Positions 15,235 through 24,300 are shown, counted from the stretch's first letter. The stretch: 64,000 bases of DNA from CADCVT01 sp035940955 (GCA_035940955.1 DASZEJ010000158.1:24922-88921); one strand, 5' to 3'. Notes: generated by a model not told the origin, from the sequence alone. Translations and numbers: made by a program.

Positions 15235-16484
15235 GAGCCGTCGTCGTCGCGCTCGGCAAGGTGGGCCTCCCCCTTGCCGCCCAGATCGCGCGCGCCGGGC
15301 ACGACGTCGTCGGCTGCGACGTCGACGAGCGCGTGGTGGAGCTGGTGAACGCCGGCCAGTCGCCGTTCCCCCACGAGGAGGGCCTGGCCGAGGCGCTCGG
15401 GGAGGCGGTCGCGGCCGGGCGGCTGCGGGCGCAGACCGACACGGCGGCCGCGGTGGCGGAGGGGCCGGACCTCGTCGTCGCCGTCCCGCCCCTGTACGTC
15501 GACGAGCGCGCGCAGCCCGACTGGCGCATCCTCGACGCGGTCACCGGCGACGTGGGGCGCGGGCTGAAGCCCGGGACGCTCGTCAGCATCGAGACCACCG
15601 TCCCGGTCGGGACGACGCGCGAGCGGATCGCGCCGGCGCTCGCGCGCACCAGCGGGCTGCGGGCCGAGCAGGACTTCAACGTCGTCTTCAGCCCCGAGCG
15701 CGTCTTCAGCGGCCGCGTGCTGCGCGACCTCGCGACGTACCCGAAGCTCGTCGGCGGGCTGAGCGCGCAGGGCGAGGCCCGCGGGGTCGAGCTGTACGGC
15801 GAGTTCCTCCACGCCGAGGTCTGGGGCATGGGCTCGGCCGAGGCGGCCGAGATGGCCAAGCTCGCGGAGACGACCTACCGCGACCTGAACATCGCGTTCG
15901 CCAACGAGCTGGCCCGCGCCGCCGACGCGCGCGGCCTCGACGTGCAGCGCGTCATCGACGCGGCCAACTCGCAGCCCTTCAGCCACATCCACCGCCCCGG
16001 CGTCGCGGTCGGCGGCCACTGCATCCCCGTCTACCCGCGCTTCTACCTCGCGGGCAACCCGTCCGCGCGCCTGCCCGCGGTCGCGCGCGAGGTCAACGAG
16101 GCGATGCCGGCCTACGCCGTCGACCTGCTCGGCGACGTGAGTGGCCGCACCGTCCTCGTGCTCGGCGCGGCCTACCGCGGCGGCGTGAAGGAGACCGCGT
16201 TCAGCGGCGCCCACGCGCTGCGCGACGAGCTGCGCCGCCGCGACGCCCGCCCCGTCTTCGCCGACCCGCTCTTCACGGACGAGGAGCTCGAGCGGGAGGG
16301 CTTCCCCCCGTGGGACGGCGGGCCGGCCGACTTCGCGATCGTGCAGGCCGACCACTTCGAGTATCGGGGTCTGACCCCTCAACAGACGGGTGGCGCGCAC
16401 GTGATCGTCGACGGGCGCGGCGTGGTGGAGGAGGCGCCGCCCGGCGTCGAGGTCAGGCGGATCGGGCGCCCGCGAACGCCGTGA
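15231..16484 (+). CDS. wecC: UDP-N-acetyl-D-mannosaminuronate dehydrogenase (UDP-sugar 6-dehydrogenase)
   Basis: A 417-aa NAD-dependent enzyme that oxidises the C6 hydroxyl of a UDP-HexNAc twice. The N-terminal Rossmann fold is visible (ALGKVGLPLAAQIARAGHDVVG), the central helical domain has AEMAKLAETTYRDLNIAFANEL, and the catalytic cysteine is in VGGHCIPVYPRF. The GTG start overlaps the oxidoreductase stop. With WecB, encoded convergently, it would make UDP-ManNAcA for a surface polysaccharide. The 3' ends of wecC and wecB overlap by 32 bp on opposite strands. Confidence 0.9.
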   Translation: MRAVVVALGKVGLPLAAQIARAGHDVVGCDVDERVVELVNAGQSPFPHEEGLAEALGEAVAAGRLRAQTDTAAAVAEGPDLVVAVPPLYVDERAQPDWRILDAVTGDVGRGLKPGTLVSIETTVPVGTTRERIAPALARTSGLRAEQDFNVVFSPERVFSGRVLRDLATYPKLVGGLSAQGEARGVELYGEFLHAEVWGMGSAEAAEMAKLAETTYRDLNIAFANELARAADARGLDVQRVIDAANSQPFSHIHRPGVAVGGHCIPVYPRFYLAGNPSARLPAVAREVNEAMPAYAVDLLGDVSGRTVLVLGAAYRGGVKETAFSGAHALRDELRRRDARPVFADPLFTDEELEREGFPPWDGGPADFAIVQADHFEYRGLTPQQTGGAHVIVDGRGVVEEAPPGVEVRRIGRPRTP

Positions 16485-17514
16485 GCGCCTCGACCACCCG
16501 CTCGCCGGCCCGGCCGTCGCCGTAGAGCGGCGGGCGCTCGGCCGGCGGGGGCGTCTCGAGGGCGCGCAGCGCGGCGTCGGCGTCGAGGTCGACGAGCACG
16601 TTCCACCCCGCGGCCAGCGTCTCCACCCACTCGGTCGTGTCGCGCAGCGTGATGCACGGCACGCCGGCGAGGTAGGCCTCCTTCTGGACGCCGCCCGAGT
16701 CGGTCAGCACCGCGCGCGCCCGCAGCAGCAGCGCGGTGAAGTCCACGTACCCGAGCGGCGGCCGGACGTCGAGCGCCGCCTCCACGCGCTCCAGCAGCCC
16801 GGCCGCCTCGAGCCGCGCGCGCGTGCGCGGGTGCAGCGGCAGCACGACCGGGAACGGCATCGCGCACAGCAGGTCGACCAGCCGCCGCAGCCGCTCGGGG
16901 TCGTCCACGTTGCCCGCCCGGTGCGCGGTCGCGAGCAGGAAGGGGCCGTCCGGCGCCTGGACCGCCAGGTCGCGCGCCCGCGGCTGCACGGCGAGCGCCA
17001 CGTCGACCATGACGTCGCCGACCAGCTCGACCTTCCCCGCCGCCCGCTCGGCGCGCAGGTTCGCCACCGCGGTTTCCGACGAGCAGAGCAGCAGCGCCGC
17101 CGCGTGGTCGACCAGCACGCGGTTCAGCTCCTCCGGCATCCGCCGGTCGAACGACCGCATGCCGGCCTCGACGTGCGCGACCGGCACGCCGGCCTGCGCC
17201 GCGGCCAGTCCGGCGGCGAGCGTCGAGTTCGTGTCGCCGTAGACGAGCACGACGTCGGGCGCCGCGCGCGCGATCAGCGGCTCCAGCGCGTCGAGCATCC
17301 GCGCCGTCTGCGACGTGTTCGACCCGCCGTGGATCCCCAGCTCGACCTCCGGCCGCGGCACGCCCAGCTCCTCCACGAAGACCGTCGACAGCTCGTCGTC
17401 GTGGTGCTGGCCGGTGTGGACGAGCGTCTCCGCGTGGTGCGTCCGGAGCGGGCCGGACACCGCAGCCGCCTTGACGAACTGCGGCCGGTTCCCGATGACG
17501 GTGAGGACCCTCAC
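16453..17514 (-). CDS. wecB: UDP-N-acetylglucosamine 2-epimerase (non-hydrolysing)
   Basis: A 353-aa GT-B-fold epimerase that interconverts UDP-GlcNAc and UDP-ManNAc. Signatures are VIGNRPQFVKAAAV at the N terminus, THTGQHHD-like VHTGQHHDDELS, YGDTNSTLA, VEAGMRSF, ATAHRAGNVD and LTDSGGVQKEAYLAGVPCITLRDTTEW. The GTG start at 17514 overlaps the class IV aminotransferase stop (GTGA). Its stop lies inside the end of convergent wecC. It supplies the substrate of WecC. Confidence 0.93.
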   Translation of the reverse strand: MRVLTVIGNRPQFVKAAAVSGPLRTHHAETLVHTGQHHDDELSTVFVEELGVPRPEVELGIHGGSNTSQTARMLDALEPLIARAAPDVVLVYGDTNSTLAAGLAAAQAGVPVAHVEAGMRSFDRRMPEELNRVLVDHAAALLLCSSETAVANLRAERAAGKVELVGDVMVDVALAVQPRARDLAVQAPDGPFLLATAHRAGNVDDPERLRRLVDLLCAMPFPVVLPLHPRTRARLEAAGLLERVEAALDVRPPLGYVDFTALLLRARAVLTDSGGVQKEAYLAGVPCITLRDTTEWVETLAAGWNVLVDLDADAALRALETPPPAERPPLYGDGRAGERVVEALTAFAGARSA

Positions 17515-18287
17515 CCGGCCGTCGCTTCGGCGATCCGCTCGCGCAGCAGCCGGGCCGCCTCGCGGGTCAGCGGCCCGCCGCGCTCGAGCTCGCGCTCCTC
17601 GATCGCGTGTACGGCCTGCACCTCGCGCGTCGTGGACGCCAGGAACGCCTCGGTCATCAAGGCCACGTCGTCGCGGGCGGTGACCCGCTCGCGGGCGCCG
17701 GTCAGCTCGACGACGTGGCGGCGGGTGATCGAGTCGAGGATGTGGTCGTCCAGCGGCGGGGTGAACAGCTCCCCGTCGAGGACGTAGAACAGGGACGACG
17801 TCGGGCCCTCCAGCACGCGGCCGTGCGGGGTGACGAGCAGCGCCTCGTCGAACCCGCGCTCGTTCGCGATCCGGGTCGCCAGCATGTTCGCCGCGTAGGA
17901 CAGCGACTTGATCTGGTCGAGCAGGCGCGGCGGCGCGTACTCGACGATCGCGAGGGAGACGGACGGCGCGGGCGGCGTGTGCTCCTCGATGAACGCGATC
18001 CGGCGCCCGCCGCGGGTCACCATCACGCGCAGCCGCGCGTCGCCGGGCTGCTCGGCGTCGAGCAGCGCGCGCACGTCGGCGCGCACCGCGGCCGTGTCGA
18101 CCGGCAGCCGCAGCCCCGCGGCCGACCGCTCCATCCGCGCGAGGTGCTCGTCGAGCGCGAACGGCCGGCCGCCGTACAGGCGCATCACCTCGAAGACGCC
18201 GTCGCCGCGCACGAGCCCCTCGTCGGCGACCGGGATCCGGGCGTCGGCGGCGTCGCAGAGGGCCCCGTCCAGGCAGGCGAGCGGCAT
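17511..18287 (-). CDS. Class IV PLP aminotransferase (PabC/IlvE/D-amino-acid type)
   Basis: A 258-aa fold-type IV enzyme. The PLP lysine is in LDQIKSLSYAANMLA, the phosphate-binding region in LEGPTSSLFYVLDG, and DEGLVRGDGVFEVMRLYGG is the family's N-terminal signature. The short length and the motif fit 4-amino-4-deoxychorismate lyase or a D-amino-acid aminotransferase better than a branched-chain enzyme, but these cannot be separated by eye. The ATG at 18287 lies 8 nt after TAGACT, leaderless, divergent from pcm. It is coupled to wecB. Confidence 0.82.
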   Translation of the reverse strand: MPLACLDGALCDAADARIPVADEGLVRGDGVFEVMRLYGGRPFALDEHLARMERSAAGLRLPVDTAAVRADVRALLDAEQPGDARLRVMVTRGGRRIAFIEEHTPPAPSVSLAIVEYAPPRLLDQIKSLSYAANMLATRIANERGFDEALLVTPHGRVLEGPTSSLFYVLDGELFTPPLDDHILDSITRRHVVELTGARERVTARDDVALMTEAFLASTTREVQAVHAIEERELERGGPLTREAARLLRERIAEATAG

Positions 18288-18295
18288 GGGGGGCG

Positions 18296-18305
18296 AGTCT
18301 ATGCT
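18296..18305. promoter_or_regulatory. Divergent promoters with overlapping -10 elements
   Basis: Leftward TAGACT (18301-18296) is 8 nt before ATG 18287; rightward TATGCT (18300-18305) is 7 nt before ATG 18313. They share the TA step at 18300-18301. Both transcripts would be leaderless. Confidence 0.55.
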
Positions 18306-18312
18306 CGACGCC

Positions 18313-18933
18313 ATGGCGCCGACGCGCGAACGGCTGATCGCCGAGCTGCGGCGGCACGTGCGCGACGACCGGGTCCTCGCCGCGATCGCCGAGGTGCCGC
18401 GCGAGCTGTTCGTGCCGCCCGAGCGCCGCCGCTCCGCCTGGGCGAACGAGGCGCTGCCGATCGGCGGCGGCCAGACGATCTCCCAGCCGCTCGTCGTCGC
18501 GCACATGGCCGAGCTGCTGCGGATCGCGCCGGGCGCGCGCGTGCTCGACGTCGGGACCGGCTCCGGCTACCACGCCGCGATCCTCGCCCGCCTGGGCGCG
18601 CGCGTGTGGAGCGTCGAGCGCGACCCCGCGCTGTCCGAGCAGGCCGCGGCGAACCTCGCCGCGGCGGGGATCGAGGACGTCGAGCTGATCGTCGGCGACG
18701 GCACGCTCGGCCACGCGCCCGCGGCCCCGTACGACGCGGTCAACGTCGCCGCCTCGGCCCGCCGCGAGGTGCCGCCCGCGCTGCTCGACCAGCTCGCGCG
18801 CGGCGGCCGGCTGGTCATCCCGGTGGGGGAGCGGCTCGTCCTGGTCGGGCGTGACGCGGAGGGAAGGCTGCACCACGCCGACGCGGGCGGCGTGCGGTTC
18901 GTCCCGCTCGTGGAAGGCCCGGCGCCTGACTAG
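18313..18933 (+). CDS. pcm: Protein-L-isoaspartate O-methyltransferase
   Basis: A 206-aa SAM-dependent repair enzyme that methylates isoaspartyl residues of aged proteins. Motifs: VPRELFVPPE, the substrate-site ISQPLVVAHM, and SAM-binding LDVGTGSGYHAAILA with VWSVERDP. An ATG at 18301 is in frame but lies inside the -10 element, so 18313 is chosen. The gene ends in a CTAG (18930-18933) shared with the stop codon of the convergent cyclase gene. Confidence 0.93.
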   Translation: MAPTRERLIAELRRHVRDDRVLAAIAEVPRELFVPPERRRSAWANEALPIGGGQTISQPLVVAHMAELLRIAPGARVLDVGTGSGYHAAILARLGARVWSVERDPALSEQAAANLAAAGIEDVELIVGDGTLGHAPAAPYDAVNVAASARREVPPALLDQLARGGRLVIPVGERLVLVGRDAEGRLHHADAGGVRFVPLVEGPAPD

Positions 18934-20666
18934 GCCGCGCGCAGCCGGCGCGCCGGGCGCGGCGCGTAGACCGGCACCGGCTGGCCGCGGCCCGCGACCG
19001 CCTGCTCGCCCGCGGGGGCGAGGCGCGCGCGGCTGTGCTCGTCCAGGCGCTCCCACGTCGCCTCGCTGACGAACAGCGCGTGCGGCGTTCCCTTCGTGGC
19101 CGCCTGCAGGCGCGCCGCGACGTTCGTCGTGTCGCCGACCGCCGCGTACTCCATCCGCCGCTCGGACCCGACGGTGCCCGACATCACCGCGCCGCTGTTG
19201 AGCCCGACGCCGAGGCGGAACGGCGGCAGCTCGCGCTCGGCCAGCCACGCGTTGAGCCGCGGCAGGCGGACGGCGAGCAGCTCCTCGGCCGCTGCGAGCC
19301 CCCGGATCGCGTGGTCCGCGCGCTCCACCGGCGACCCGAAGACGGCCATGATCCCGTCGCCGAGGTAGGAGACGACCGTGCCGTCGTGGCCGAGGATCGC
19401 GTCGCTCATCTCGCCGAGGTAGGTGTTGAGCACCTCGATGACCAGCTCCGGCTCGGCGCTCTCGGCGAAGGTCGTGAAGCCGCGCAGGTCGCAGAACAGG
19501 ACGGTCGACTCCTGCCGCACGCCGGCGATGCCGCCGGTGGCGTCCTCGCGCGCGAGCAGCTCGTCGACCACCGGCTCGGGGACGAAGCGGCCGAACAGGA
19601 AGCGCATCCGGCGCCGGTCGCGTGCGGCGAGGATCGCCGCCGCGCCCAGCGCCCCCACGCCGCCGACGAGCAGCGCCAGCACCGGCGGGACGACGGCGAG
19701 CACCGTGCCGCCGTCGAACGCCAGCTGCGCGCCGACGAGCCACAGCCCGAGCGCGGCGAAGCCGACGAGGATCGACCAGCGGGCGCGCAGGCGCAGCGAC
19801 GCGACCGGCACGACCAGCGCGAGCGCCACGATCGCCAGGACGTTCAGCCAGCCGGGCGCGTCGCGCAGCGGCAGGCCGCGCAGGACGGTCGAGATCGCGT
19901 TGGCCTGCACCTCCGGGCCGGGCATCAGCTCGTCGTGCGCGGTCGGGACGGGATGCAGGTCCTGCAGCGACGGTGCCGAGGCGCCCACGACGACGACGCG
20001 GCCGCGCAGCTTCGCGGGGTCGACCCGCCCGCGGACCAGGTCGACGAAGCGGTACGTCGGCACGGTCCCCGGCCCGCCGTGGTAGTCGATCAGCGCGTCC
20101 TCGAACGGCGCGACCTCGCGCTTCGTCGCGGCCTCGGCGGCCGCCACCGCGAACGTCTCCAGCCCGTCGATGCTCGGGTGCACGCGGCGCACGACGGCGC
20201 CGATGTCGACCGGCGTGCTCGTGTTCGCGGCGCGCGCCTTCGCCGCGCGCAGGTTCTCGTCCCCGCCGAGCACGTTCGTGTGCCCGTCCTCGTCCACCTC
20301 GGTGGTCGAGAGCACCGTGCCGGGGTTGCGCGCGACCGCCTCGTACAGCGCGTAGTCGTCGGCCTCGCGCCCGCTCGGCTCGGTGAACTGCACGTCGTAC
20401 GCGACGGCGGCGACGCCCGCCTCGCGCAGCGCGTCGATCGCCCGCGCGTGCCAGACGCGGCGGATCGGCCAGCGGTTGAGCTCGGTGATCGACTGCCCGT
20501 CGATCGCGACGACGGCGACGTCGGTCGCGCGCTCCTCGCCGCGGACGGCGAAGCGGGCGTCCTGCGTCTGGCCCTCCAGGCGGTCGAGCACGCCGGTGGC
20601 CGACGCCGCGAGCGCGATCAGCGCGGCGGCGAGCGCGGCGGCCGCGACGCCGAGGCGCCGGCGCAT
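18930..20666 (-). CDS. CHASE2-domain adenylate/guanylate cyclase (class III)
   Basis: A 578-aa membrane enzyme. After an N-terminal helix (residues 5-25) comes an extracytoplasmic CHASE2 sensor (about 28-280, with DVQFTEPS and the closing VVVGASAPSLQD), then three transmembrane helices (about 285-370), then a class III cyclase domain: STVLFCDLRGFTTF (metal Asp), YLGDGIMAVFG, and VGDTTNVAARLQAA (ribose/transition-state Asn-Arg). The residues deciding ATP over GTP were not resolved. It is cotranscribed with a cNMP-binding HD-GYP protein (TGATG junction), so its product may be read by that protein. Confidence 0.92.
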   Translation of the reverse strand: MRRRLGVAAAALAAALIALAASATGVLDRLEGQTQDARFAVRGEERATDVAVVAIDGQSITELNRWPIRRVWHARAIDALREAGVAAVAYDVQFTEPSGREADDYALYEAVARNPGTVLSTTEVDEDGHTNVLGGDENLRAAKARAANTSTPVDIGAVVRRVHPSIDGLETFAVAAAEAATKREVAPFEDALIDYHGGPGTVPTYRFVDLVRGRVDPAKLRGRVVVVGASAPSLQDLHPVPTAHDELMPGPEVQANAISTVLRGLPLRDAPGWLNVLAIVALALVVPVASLRLRARWSILVGFAALGLWLVGAQLAFDGGTVLAVVPPVLALLVGGVGALGAAAILAARDRRRMRFLFGRFVPEPVVDELLAREDATGGIAGVRQESTVLFCDLRGFTTFAESAEPELVIEVLNTYLGEMSDAILGHDGTVVSYLGDGIMAVFGSPVERADHAIRGLAAAEELLAVRLPRLNAWLAERELPPFRLGVGLNSGAVMSGTVGSERRMEYAAVGDTTNVAARLQAATKGTPHALFVSEATWERLDEHSRARLAPAGEQAVAGRGQPVPVYAPRPARRLRAA

Positions 20667-21796
20667 CACTCCCCCGCGCGCAGGTCCGGCCGGCGCGAGA
20701 TGAACAGCGCCGCCAGCTCGGGGTCGAGGTGCGTCCCCGCCAGCGTCGCGATCTCGCGCAGCGCGTCGTCGACCAGCCACGCCTCCTTGTACGGGCGGTC
20801 GGAGACGAGCGCGTCGAAGACGTCGCACACGGCGACCAGGCGGGCGACGAGCGGGATCTCCGCGCCGCGCAGGCCCTCGGGGTAGCCGGTGCCGTCCCAC
20901 TTCTCGTGGTGGGTGCGGGCGATCACCTCGGCCATGCGGACCACGGGCGAGCGGCTGCCGGCGAGCAGCTGGGCCCCGACCGTCGTGTGGCTCTTCATGA
21001 CCTCCCACTCCTCCGGGCCGAGCGGGCCCTCCTTGAGGAGCACGCGGTCGGGGATGGCGATCTTCCCGATGTCGTGCATGGAGGAGGCGTGCATGACCTG
21101 GTCGGCCTCCTCCTGCGTCATGCCGTAGTCGAGCGCGAGCTGCGCGCACATCCGGCTCATGCGGGTGATGTGGATGCCGGTGGAGTCGTCGCGCGACTCG
21201 GCCGCGTGGGCCAGGCGGCGGACCAGCTCGAGCTGGGACTCGCGCAGGTCGGCCGTCCGCTCGCGGACCTTCGACTCGAGCTTGGAGTTGTGCCGCGCCA
21301 GCTCCTCCTTGGCGAGCGTGAGCGAGAAGGCGAGCGTGCCGAGCATCTGGCGCATGGCCCTGGGGTCGGCGTCGAGGACGCGGTCGAGGTCCTCCTTGCG
21401 CACCTCGACGGTCTCGCTCCGGTCGATGGCGACGATGGAGGCCAGGCGGGGCGCCGCGTTGAGGACGCCGACCTCGCCGAACACGTCGCCGCGGAAGAGG
21501 CGCTGGAGGACGAGCCCGGGGTCGCGGCTGGGCCGCACGACGCTGAGCTGGCCGCGGGTGACGACGTGCATCGAGTCGCCCTGGTCGCCCTCGCGGAAGA
21601 CGATCTCGCCGGGGCGGAACCGGCGGCGCCGGGCGTGGCCGGCCAGATCGCGCAGCGCGGGCCAGGGAAGCCCCGCGAGCAGCTCGATGCCGGTCAGCTC
21701 TTCGGGCTGAACGGGGGAGTCGAGGCCCGTGACGCCCGGATGCGCGCCGTGCCCGCCGAGCGACGTGGCGCCCAGCAGTGTGCCGAGCGGTTCCAT
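20666..21796 (-). CDS. HD-GYP phosphodiesterase with N-terminal cyclic-nucleotide-binding domain
   Basis: A 376-aa cytosolic protein. A cNMP-binding domain fills about residues 35-155 (RRFRPGEIVFREGDQGDSMHVV, GDVFGEVGVLN), a short coiled coil follows (KEELARHNSKLESKVRERTADL), then an HD-GYP domain with MHDIGKIAIPD, HHEKWDGTGYP and FDALVSDRPYK. HD-GYP enzymes hydrolyse c-di-GMP. The cNMP phosphate-cassette arginine is not clearly conserved (VLNAAPRLASIVA is the region), so the ligand is uncertain. ATG 21796 is my choice; the frame is open to a GTG at 21889. Its stop shares a base with the cyclase ATG, so a cyclic-nucleotide signal may control c-di-GMP breakdown. Confidence 0.88.
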   Translation of the reverse strand: MEPLGTLLGATSLGGHGAHPGVTGLDSPVQPEELTGIELLAGLPWPALRDLAGHARRRRFRPGEIVFREGDQGDSMHVVTRGQLSVVRPSRDPGLVLQRLFRGDVFGEVGVLNAAPRLASIVAIDRSETVEVRKEDLDRVLDADPRAMRQMLGTLAFSLTLAKEELARHNSKLESKVRERTADLRESQLELVRRLAHAAESRDDSTGIHITRMSRMCAQLALDYGMTQEEADQVMHASSMHDIGKIAIPDRVLLKEGPLGPEEWEVMKSHTTVGAQLLAGSRSPVVRMAEVIARTHHEKWDGTGYPEGLRGAEIPLVARLVAVCDVFDALVSDRPYKEAWLVDDALREIATLAGTHLDPELAALFISRRPDLRAGE

Positions 21797-21897
21797 AGTC
21801 CACTCGCGAATCGGCCTGTTGGCGGCGATCTTGAGCGGGGCGGGCGGATGGTGGACCGGTGCGCCACACCTTCCCAGGGGCGTGGTCACCGTCGATG

Positions 21898-23322
21898 ATG
21901 CCCGGTGTGAGCGGTGACGGGCTCGAACGCCGCGACGTCGTCGTGGTCGGCGGGGGGATCGCCGGGCTGGCGGCCGCGTGGCGCCTGCGCGAGCGCGACG
22001 TCGTGCTGCTGGAGGCGGATTCGCGGCTCGGGGGGCGGCTGCGGTCCGACCCCTCGGGCGACTACTGGATGAACTACGGCGCGCACCTGTTCCCGGGGCC
22101 GGGGACGCTGGTGGACTCGATCGCGCGGGACTGCGGGCTGGAGACCGTGCCGGTGCGCGGGAGCATGATGGGCCTGGCGGTGGGGTCGAAGCTGCTCAAC
22201 GGGGGCCGCGTCGAGACGTATCCGCTCCGGCTTCCGCTCGGCGTCCGCGAGCGCGCGGCGTTCGCGGCCGCCGGGGTGAAGGTGCAGCGCGCGGTTGCGA
22301 GGTACCACCGCGAGGCGGCGCCGCGGCCGGGTGACGGTCCCTCCGAGGTGCGCGCGCGCCTGCTCGCGTTCGAGGGGCACCGCACGTTCGCGGACTTCCT
22401 CGGCCCGCTGCCGCCGGGCGTCGAGGCGATCTTCTCGTGCGCCGCGCATCGCGCGACGGCGGAGCTGACGGAGCTGTCGGCCGGCTGCGGGATCGGCCTG
22501 TTCGCGATGGTGTGGGGCGGGAGCCGGTCGCTGATCGCGCGCAACCTGATGGGCGGGACGGGGCGGCTCCCCGCCGCGATCGACCGGGCGCTGGGGGATC
22601 GCGCGCGCACGGGGAGTCGTGTGGGCGGCGTGCGTCCGGACGCAGGCGAGCTGCTCGTCGACTACGCCGGCCCGGACGGGCCGCGTCGGGTCCGTGCCCG
22701 GCACGTGATCGTCGCGGTCCAGGCTCCGCATGCCGCCCCGCTCGTCGCCGCGGTCGCGCCCGAGGCGGCCGCGGCGCTGGAGCGGATGACGTACGGGGCG
22801 TTCCTGAGCGTCGCCGTGCGGACGCTCGAGACGGCTGCCATGCCCTGGGACCGGGTCTACGCGATGGCGACGCCCGGCCGGGTCTTCGACATGTTCACGA
22901 ACCAGGGCCAGGCGCTCCGGGGCGCCGGGCCGCGCCGCCCCGGCGGCAGCCTGATGCTGTTCGCCGGAGCGCACCGGGCGGCGGCGCTCATGCAGGAGGA
23001 CGACGAGGTCATCGTCGAGAGGTTCCTCCGCGACCTGCACGACCTGTATCCGCAGACGCGCGGGATCGTCGGCGACGCTCGGGTCCGGCGCTGGGAGCTC
23101 GGCAACGTCTACGCGCACCCGGGCCGTGCGAGCCTGCAGGCTCCGCTCGAGGGAGCGCTCGGGGCCCACGGCAACCTGCACCTCGCCGGCGACTACTTCG
23201 CCGAGCTGGGGAACATGGAGGCCGCCGCCCGGACCGGCGCCGAGGCGGCCGACCGGGTCGCCGCGCTGCTGCCGGCCCCGGTTCCCTCCACCACCCGCCA
23301 CAACGAGGTACGCCATGGCTGA
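21898..23322 (+). CDS. FAD-dependent amine-oxidase-like oxidoreductase
   Basis: A 474-aa flavoprotein of the NAD(P)/FAD-dependent protoporphyrinogen-oxidase/amine-oxidase type. The dinucleotide fold is at the start (VVVVGGGIAGLAAAWRL, then LLEADSRLGGRLRS), and the C-terminal FAD motif is LHLAGDYFAELGNMEAAARTGAEAA. Substrate unknown; carotenoid desaturases, PPOX and UDP-galactopyranose mutase-like proteins share this fold. Several starts are possible (ATG 21895 or 21898, GTG 21904). It overlaps the dapA-family gene by 8 bp, hinting at a common pathway. It is divergent from the HD-GYP gene. Confidence 0.8.
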   Translation: MPGVSGDGLERRDVVVVGGGIAGLAAAWRLRERDVVLLEADSRLGGRLRSDPSGDYWMNYGAHLFPGPGTLVDSIARDCGLETVPVRGSMMGLAVGSKLLNGGRVETYPLRLPLGVRERAAFAAAGVKVQRAVARYHREAAPRPGDGPSEVRARLLAFEGHRTFADFLGPLPPGVEAIFSCAAHRATAELTELSAGCGIGLFAMVWGGSRSLIARNLMGGTGRLPAAIDRALGDRARTGSRVGGVRPDAGELLVDYAGPDGPRRVRARHVIVAVQAPHAAPLVAAVAPEAAAALERMTYGAFLSVAVRTLETAAMPWDRVYAMATPGRVFDMFTNQGQALRGAGPRRPGGSLMLFAGAHRAAALMQEDDEVIVERFLRDLHDLYPQTRGIVGDARVRRWELGNVYAHPGRASLQAPLEGALGAHGNLHLAGDYFAELGNMEAAARTGAEAADRVAALLPAPVPSTTRHNEVRHG

Positions 23323-24232
23323 CCCGATCGAGTTCCGCGGGGTGCTCCCCGCGCTCGTCACGCCGTTCACCGACGACGGCCGCGACGTCGACGCCGACGC
23401 GCTCACGGCGATCGTCGAACGCCTGATCGCGGGAGGCGTGTCCGGGCTCGTGCCCGGCGGCAGCACCGGCGAGTTCACGACGCTGACGAACGCCGAGCGC
23501 CGGCGGCTGGTCGAGATCACGGTCGCGGCCGCGGGCGGGCGCGTCCCGGTCGTCGCGGGCACCGGAGCGCTCTCCACCCGCGAGACGGTCGAGCTCAGCG
23601 TCCACGCCGAGGAGGCCGGCGCGGCGGCGGTGATGATCGTCCCGCCGTTCTACCACCCGCTCAGCTGGCCGGAGCTGCGCGCGCACTACGCCGCGGTCGC
23701 CGACGCGATCTCGATCCCGATCATGTACTACAACCTCCCGAGCGCCTCGGGGGTGACGCTCTCCGTCGCCCAGCTCAGCGAGCTGCGCCGCGTCGCGCGC
23801 GTGACGTCGCTGAAGGACACCGGCGGCGACGCCGTCGCCTCGACCGAGATCATCCAGGCCGGCGAGCGTGCGCCGACGCTGCTCAACGGCTACGACACGC
23901 TGACGTTCGCGGCGCTCGCGGCGGGCGTGCGCGCGATCGTCTGGGGAGCCGCCTCGATCCTCCCCGAGCCGTGCGTCGAGCTGCACCGCCTGCTCATCGA
24001 CGACCTCGACCTCGCAGCCGCCCGCGAGCTCTGGTCCCGCCTCTGGCCGCTGTGCCAGTTCCTCGAGAGCCAGAGCTACCCGGCGGCGGTCAAGGCGGCC
24101 TGCGCGCTCGTCGGCGACAGGACAGGACCGGTGCGAGCACCGCTCCTGCCGCTGGACGAGGCGGCGACCGCCGAGCTGGCGAGGCTGGTGGAGCGGGCCG
24201 GGATGAGCGCGGCGCGCGCGAGCGCGAGGTGA
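23315..24232 (+). CDS. dapA: Dihydrodipicolinate synthase family aldolase (DapA-like)
   Basis: A 305-aa class I aldolase. Signatures are GVLPALVTPFTDDGRDVD, PGGSTGEFTTLTNAERR (the pyruvate-phosphate loop), the relay Tyr in YYNLPSASG and the Schiff-base Lys in VTSLKDTGGD. True DapA makes hydroxytetrahydrodipicolinate for lysine and peptidoglycan, but relatives act on other keto acids (N-acetylneuraminate, KDG). The pairing with an FAD oxidoreductase instead of lysine genes leaves the exact substrate open. The integrative element begins 22 bp downstream. Confidence 0.83.
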   Translation: MADPIEFRGVLPALVTPFTDDGRDVDADALTAIVERLIAGGVSGLVPGGSTGEFTTLTNAERRRLVEITVAAAGGRVPVVAGTGALSTRETVELSVHAEEAGAAAVMIVPPFYHPLSWPELRAHYAAVADAISIPIMYYNLPSASGVTLSVAQLSELRRVARVTSLKDTGGDAVASTEIIQAGERAPTLLNGYDTLTFAALAAGVRAIVWGAASILPEPCVELHRLLIDDLDLAAARELWSRLWPLCQFLESQSYPAAVKAACALVGDRTGPVRAPLLPLDEAATAELARLVERAGMSAARASAR

Positions 24233-24254
24233 CGAACGACAGGCGCCCTCGCGG

Positions 24255-24300
24255 GAGTGCCCCCGCTAGGAATCGAACCTAGAACCTTCGGATTAAGAGT
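24255..24300. repeat. Attachment-site repeat, distal end (46 bp, tRNA-Lys 3' half)
   Basis: Identical over 46 bp to 31394-31439. It contains the 3' half of tRNA-Lys from next to the anticodon loop to the discriminator base, without the 5' half, so it is not a working tRNA. It marks the far end of the integrative element. Confidence 0.93.

Noticed and set aside
24255..24300. Second tRNA-Lys gene
   Set aside because: Only the 3' half is present; the 5' half and acceptor partner are missing, so it is an att copy.
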